Of a stretch of 64,000 bases of DNA, positions 59,901 through 64,000 are shown piece by piece. The translations under genes were made by a program, and so were the position numbers. The notes beneath the pieces are model-generated. The model ran no database searches and was not told the DNA's origin. It worked only from the letters and a program-made list of their open reading frames with translations. The first letter of the stretch is position 1, and the number at the start of each line of letters is the position of its first letter. Source of the DNA: Membranipora membranacea (lineage: Eukaryota > Bryozoa > Gymnolaemata > Cheilostomatida > Membraniporidae); assembly GCA_914767715.1 (NCBI GenBank), contig OU612074.1:23608062-23672061 (forward strand). The letters run 5' to 3'.

Positions 59901-62900
59901 GCTTTAAAATTTTATCCAACAGTGATGCTACCCACTAAGTATCAGTGATGCTACCCACTAAGTATCAGTGATGCTACCCGCTAAGTATCAGTGATGCTAC
60001 CCACTAAGTATCGCCCCTCCCTTTATTTATATTAACTGATCTTGGACAGCAGTGAGCGCAATCTGATATTCAGCCTCGCCCTTAAGGCAACAAATATTTT
60101 GCCGTCCATGCCTCGGGATGGTAAGTGTGATCAGGGAGAATGGTGAGATGTGACCATCTGATATTACTCAACAATTTTTTTTAATCGACCATAATTTGAT
60201 TATTGTAGAATGTTCCAGGAGATTATAGACGATAAATCAGAGTCGGTACAAGGGGAGGAGAATCTAGCGGCCCTTACTGCCGGTGAGCGTGTCCCGTGGG
60301 CTAAGGCTAGAAAAGCTTACTTTAATACTGGAGTTAATAAAGCTTCTCTCTCTACTATAGAGAAGAGCTCGTTTGTTCTCGTCTTAGATAACGAAGAATT
60401 TAACTACTCAGCTGTAAGTTATGTCTATGACTATACCTGATATATGTAATCCTATACATGTGATAGCTAGCCCAGTATCTAATCATAGCTTATCATCACA
60501 CAATGCTGACGATTATTCGGGTTTAGAAAGATTATGACATCGAATTGCAACATCATATCATGAACCATTGATGATGCGGTTACAGATACTGGTTTAGATT
60601 ATATAGTGTATTGAAAGATTTTTCGGCAGAACAAGTATGCAAAGTGAGGGAATTGCAAACCTCAAAATTGTTTATTTATCTCTAAGAATATTGCTCTTTA
60701 AACAACACTAGTTTTCATGTTTCTGCCAACACCCCATCCCTTCCCAAGAGCCAGGTAACCTCCACCTTCACCCTTCAGGGTCTGCATCAGGTCTTCTTAT
60801 TGATACACAACATTCGAAGGGGCGGACATGGCACAATAATATCGATGCTCGATTAGTTCTCTAGCATCACCATCAGTATACTTTTCCAGGTAGAAAAGCT
60901 TAGAACTGGCTGTTGGCCATTTTCGTTTAGATATAAAAGCATCAAATGAATTGGCCCAGCGATTGTACTTGAGCAAATCACCCTGAAATACTGATGGCTC
61001 CTCTAGAGGCATTTTACTAGCCTCTATTGACTCTGCGATGGCATAATCCAACTCCTGTCTACGTGACATAGCATAATCTGATTCTATATTTGGAGTTGTG
61101 CCCCCTACTACATATGTACTAGAATGCCAGTTTGGTTCTGTTAACTGGGGTGATATACTACTTTGATGCAAGTCCATGATAGGGGATGGGGGTCTGCGAA
61201 TGTCATGTGGAGATGAGCTAAAGTGAACACCATGCGAAGGTACAGCAATACTAACATGTGACAACAATGGGTTACTATTGACAGCTGCTGCAACAGCAGT
61301 GGAAGCTACAGTCTGTGTATCATGAGCAGCATTATTACGAACATGCATGCATGCACAATAATATCGATGATGTCATCATGCTTACTAATATAGTCAAATC
61401 ATGAAATGATAATAATTTAATATTTTATGCTAGTCCAGAGCTTTTGGGGGTTTGGAAACTAAGGTAACTAAATATATGACTACAGTTATTGTTTTAATAT
61501 TATATTATAATAATGTTTACTTTGTTTACCGATGCATAGTCATTTATAGTTTGTAGCTTTAGTGTTATCATCACACTTAGCCTGAACAATCCTAGCTAGA
61601 ATGTATATTGTATTTAGAGTGCACCGTTCTCACTGAGTTTGTCACTTACTTCTATATATATTTTGTTCTTCCAGCAAATAGAGCTTTAAATGTCGCATGC
61701 TTCGATATATATATACAGCTGGCAGTAAATATTGGACATGTACTTTCTTCAGAATGCTATAGTGTTGTTGAATTTTGTACTTGCTCAAAGACTCCCCTCC
61801 CTCCCAACTTATATGACATACCAGATTCGACCTGCTTAGATTTATAATAATTACCAACTATCGGCTAATGCGTAGATAACTCTACCATAAGAAGCCGATT
61901 CATTTTATTTGATTTGATCACGTCAGGGAGTTTGGGCGTCCCAAACACCTGACCTGACCACACTAGGGCATTTTATCTAACTTTGGTATGAAGTAACATT
62001 ATCCCTGAGGACAACTCCAATATAATGTGATGATTTGCCTAGTTTCACTAATGGGGGGGGGGGGGTATAATCACTGCTGATATTAGCTCCGACTCTGATT
62101 GTAGGATGATTGTGATTCCCTGAATCACTTTGCTAAGTCGATGCTTCACGGTAATTGTCGTAATCGATGGTTTGATAAAAGCTTCACCCTCGTCGTCTCT
62201 ACTAACGCTCGAGTCGGATTTAACGGAGAACATTCCTGGTAAGTTATCTCCCCTCACTCACCCACTCACTATCGAATTTTGCATAAAAAGAGCATATACC
62301 TAAAATCATATGAGTCAGCGATACCTGCTAGGCTCTCGCTTTCAAATCACTCAGTCATTGATGGAACTATATACATTCTGAGTGAGCGATTTGGGAGCAA
62401 TATTGTCTAATTGAAAGGCCAAGTGAGTGATAATTTTAAGCTGTGAATGCGATAACTTGCCTTAGTAAAGCATGGCTCTTTCTAATTGAAAGACCCCCTG
62501 ACTCACATAGTTAAAGTGCTCAAGCGCTACCTGGATTGTTGTTGTGGCAAGTCATTATCAACTTACAAGTGTGGTTGACAACGAAATGCCCATACCAGCA
62601 ACCCATGGGGGTCAGCGTTCGACAAACCGAACAATGTATGATGTCATGACAGCCTTGAACAAATTGGGACTTTTTTCAAAACACAGATATATATTTGGTT
62701 GACTTGAGTAATGCAGACATCGTGAAGTCAGACCTGAAACCAGGTTCCAAATTGAGGGTTAGTCTGTACATCAGTTTATACTATATGTATATATGTGCTG
62801 TATCGTGCCAAGCCTGAGCTTAGACCCTAATGAATATAGGCCCTATAGTGTGCCTGGTGGCAGATACTGGTGTATTATACACTTTACCTGTTATCTAAGC

Positions 62901-63610
62901 ATTCACACAAGGCCACTAACTGAGCAGTGTAACCATCTCTCGAGTCTCCTCCTTACCTGCTGACGTATAAAAGAACTATATTATTATATAATATATATAT
63001 ATATATCATATTATATATTATATTATTACATAATCAGGGCCGACGCTCCAATCATGGCACAAGTGTGGGAGCATGGTTTTGCCTTTGATTCTATTCAACA
63101 AGGGTAAGATGGGTGTTGTTGACCCGCCCACAAGAGCAGCTGGTTACTATAGCCTGAGTTCCTATTCGTTATCAGGCTATTCTAACTAACTACTGCACGA
63201 GTTGGAGTGGTCTCCTGTCCCACCCTCAAACTGGCTACCGGCTGCTGCTGAGTGCTTCACTTTGCGGTGGCTCACTGTTGTAACAGTTACGCAACGTAAC
63301 AGTCGTTACGCAATCAAACGTCAACTCCGCTACTCCACCCACAATCATTTCAGCATACTGATGGCAACGTGATCAATTTGAATGGTTTTGGCTGACATTT
63401 TTGTCCTTGTCAATCCGAAACCTTATTCATAAGATGAGTGATGTGGTGTAGTTATGGAGTTGACCAGTGAATGTGTATTGGGAGCTTAAACCTTTTCTGT
63501 TTTATAACGACCCTCACTGACGACGTTCATCTATTCCACAGGGCGGACGCTCCTATCATAGCCCAAGTATGGGAACATTATGTCGACTATGACCTGGAAT
63601 CTGGATTAGG
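50985..63610 (+). CDS. CPT1: Carnitine O-palmitoyltransferase 1, first ten coding exons (3' part off the window)
   Basis: Exons: 50985-51125, 51492-51631, 54046-54313, 56418-56633, 58038-58145, 58848-58932, 59501-59615, 60209-60413, 62105-62238, then 63038-63103 or 63542-63610. All are GT-AG with continuous phases. CPT1 transfers long-chain acyl groups from CoA to carnitine at the outer mitochondrial membrane and is inhibited by malonyl-CoA. The N-terminus [10 protein letters not shown] keeps Glu3 and His5, known to matter for malonyl-CoA sensitivity in mammals. Two membrane segments lie at about residues 58-77 and 102-125. Signatures: [103 protein letters not shown] and [11 protein letters not shown]. 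The active-site HxxxD is split: His469 ends exon 9 and Asp473 opens exon 10, close to mammalian numbering. Roughly the last 300 residues are missing at the right edge. Confidence 0.96.
54326..54545. repeat. Degenerate tatac/ctctgtatac repeat just after CPT1 exon 3
   Basis: Irregular copies of atactatgtatactcagt and tatactctgtatacatt fill the first 230 bp of intron 3. Confidence 0.85.
55136..55510. mobile_element. MITE with about 27-bp terminal inverted repeats and TTA target duplication
   Basis: The ends tggctggttcacattgtccc (55139) and, inverted, tggctggtgcacattgtccc (up to 55507) match at 25 of the first 27 positions, and TTA flanks both sides. The interior has more direct and inverted copies of ttcacattg and gggatcgtccca and no transposase frame. 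A 3-bp TTA duplication is typical of PIF/Harbinger-type elements; the class is inferred. It lies in CPT1 intron 3. Confidence 0.75.
56646..56728. repeat. 31-bp tandem repeat, about 2.7 copies, just after CPT1 exon 4
   Basis: agactacctccctctgatta followed by tcagagatatc recurs at 56646, 56677 and 56708, starting 12 bp after the exon 4 donor. It extends the exon 4 frame but is intronic. Confidence 0.9.
57939..58047 (+). repeat. 33-bp tandem triplication carrying the CPT1 exon 5 acceptor
   Basis: Three copies of the unit around gttgtgtattacaggacgtt place AG dinucleotides at 57971, 58004 and 58037, exactly 33 bp apart. The last is the acceptor needed for the protein. The two upstream copies would hit stop codons soon after splicing. 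A weaker fourth relic lies near 57620-57645. Confidence 0.9.
58966..59131. repeat. Irregular repeat of ccccttatacacataacacc
   Basis: Eight to nine copies of cccttatacac with either ataacacc or g as spacer, in CPT1 intron 6. Confidence 0.88.
59320..59443. repeat. gatatgct repeat
   Basis: Interleaved gatatgct and gatat units, about 15, in CPT1 intron 6. Confidence 0.9.
59921..60013. repeat. 23-bp tandem repeat, 4 copies
   Basis: agtgatgctacccactaagt plus atc is repeated four times in CPT1 intron 7. Confidence 0.92.
60797..61348 (-). mobile_element. Fragment of a BEL/Pao-like retrotransposon gag (DUF1759-type)
   Basis: A 183-codon frame on the minus strand ends in a region with the hallmarks of BEL/Pao gag proteins: [19 protein letters not shown], then [20 protein letters not shown]. 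These are a start-of-domain F-x-G-D and a KLxYLxxYxxGxAxxxI block. The upstream part is Ala/Ser/His-rich. No pol or LTR is visible, so this is a fragment. It is antisense inside CPT1 intron 8. Confidence 0.7.
63038..63103 (+). CDS. CPT1: CPT1 alternative exon 10a (66 nt)
   Basis: It is bounded by aatcag and ggtaag. It enters and leaves in phase 2 and encodes [20 protein letters not shown] plus QG. The Asp is the D of HxxxD. It is one residue shorter than exon 10b after the shared ADAPI.AQVWEH block. Confidence 0.88.
63542..63610 (+). CDS. CPT1: CPT1 alternative exon 10b (69 nt)
   Basis: It is bounded by ccacag and ggtata. It enters and leaves in phase 2 and encodes [20 protein letters not shown] plus GLG. 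Its length and the YV after WEH fit the canonical mammalian segment slightly better than 10a. It begins 439 bp after exon 10a ends. Confidence 0.88.
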
Positions 63611-64000
63611 GTATAAATATCATCTCCAGTTTTTATTAGGATGAGTCACGACTCTCCCGCCCCCCTCCTCTGCTATAACAACCATGATAGTATACCTCCA
63701 GTCCTGAGGCTAGGTATCCCTTTAGTGGGTTGTGGATCTCAGCTACAGTTAACACCTGATATATGCTATATGGTTTCTGGTAGGGGGGAAAGTTAATATT
63801 GATAAGTAGCCCCCCCCCCCCACTGCATACATGGTTGTGCTTTTGGTGGCTCGCCTCATTCGTGCAGTTGTTCGAGCAGCTATATGGTGATGAGGTGATG
63901 AGGTATACTCTTGGTTATTATAACAGTTAATCAGTTTTGACTCATATAACCACACACAGTCAGGTTCTGATTTATCCCCCCGTTTGTCCCCCCTGTCTGT
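63611..64000. other. CPT1 intron after exon 10b
   Basis: No further CPT1 exon can be recognised before the window ends; it includes a poly-C run near 63811. Confidence 0.6.

Noticed and set aside
61608-61857. Overlapping opposite-strand frames in CPT1 intron 8
   Set aside because: Short, no similarity, and no splice partners in phase with CPT1.

Overview
This is nuclear DNA from an animal, most likely an invertebrate. Genes are split by GT-AG introns of about 0.3-5 kb. Two are clear orthologues of metazoan genes: carnitine O-palmitoyltransferase 1, and the Rab GEF Rabin8/RAB3IP. The non-coding DNA holds decayed LINEs, tRNA-derived SINE heads, a BEL/Pao-like gag relic, a MITE and very many tandem repeats. 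I cannot name the species. Long uninterrupted reading frames in the window are nearly all tandem arrays; the real genes are made of short exons that I joined by splice sites, phase and protein similarity.

Layout. (1) 385-865, minus: 5' exon of a type II membrane protein that runs off the left edge. (2) 8347-14014, minus: seven-exon gene for a 447-residue, glycosyltransferase-like type II membrane protein, a paralogue of (1). (3) 14-20.9 kb: repeat-rich intergenic DNA with a 1.1-kb array of a 9-bp unit. (4) 20938-26073, plus: six-exon gene for a 373-residue protein I do not recognise. (5) 27202-47194, minus: twelve-exon Rabin8-like gene (567 residues), convergent with (4). Its introns hold 20-bp, 14-bp, 64-bp and purine-rich arrays. 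(6) 47.5-50.7 kb: SINE head, two LINE fragments in opposite orientations and two strong hairpins. (7) 50985 to the right edge, plus: CPT1, whose first ten coding exons are present and whose 3' half lies outside.

The most interesting biology is in gene architecture. CPT1 has two versions of its tenth coding exon (63038-63103 and 63542-63610). Both have the same phase, and each supplies the Asp of the HxxxD active-site motif whose His is in exon 9. The 3' splice site of CPT1 exon 5 lies in an exact 33-bp tandem triplication. The 5' splice site of exon 4 in the unrecognised gene is also duplicated, giving a possible in-frame 60-nt extension. That gene also has a symmetric 27-nt microexon. Tandem duplication, the dominant mutational process here, thus seems to reach splice sites and exons.

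The genes do not form a pathway. CPT1 is the outer-mitochondrial-membrane entry step of long-chain fatty-acid oxidation. Rabin8 activates Rab8-family GTPases in vesicle traffic and ciliogenesis. The two type II membrane proteins are probably Golgi enzymes. I found no tRNA or rRNA gene, CRISPR array or bacterial-type operon.
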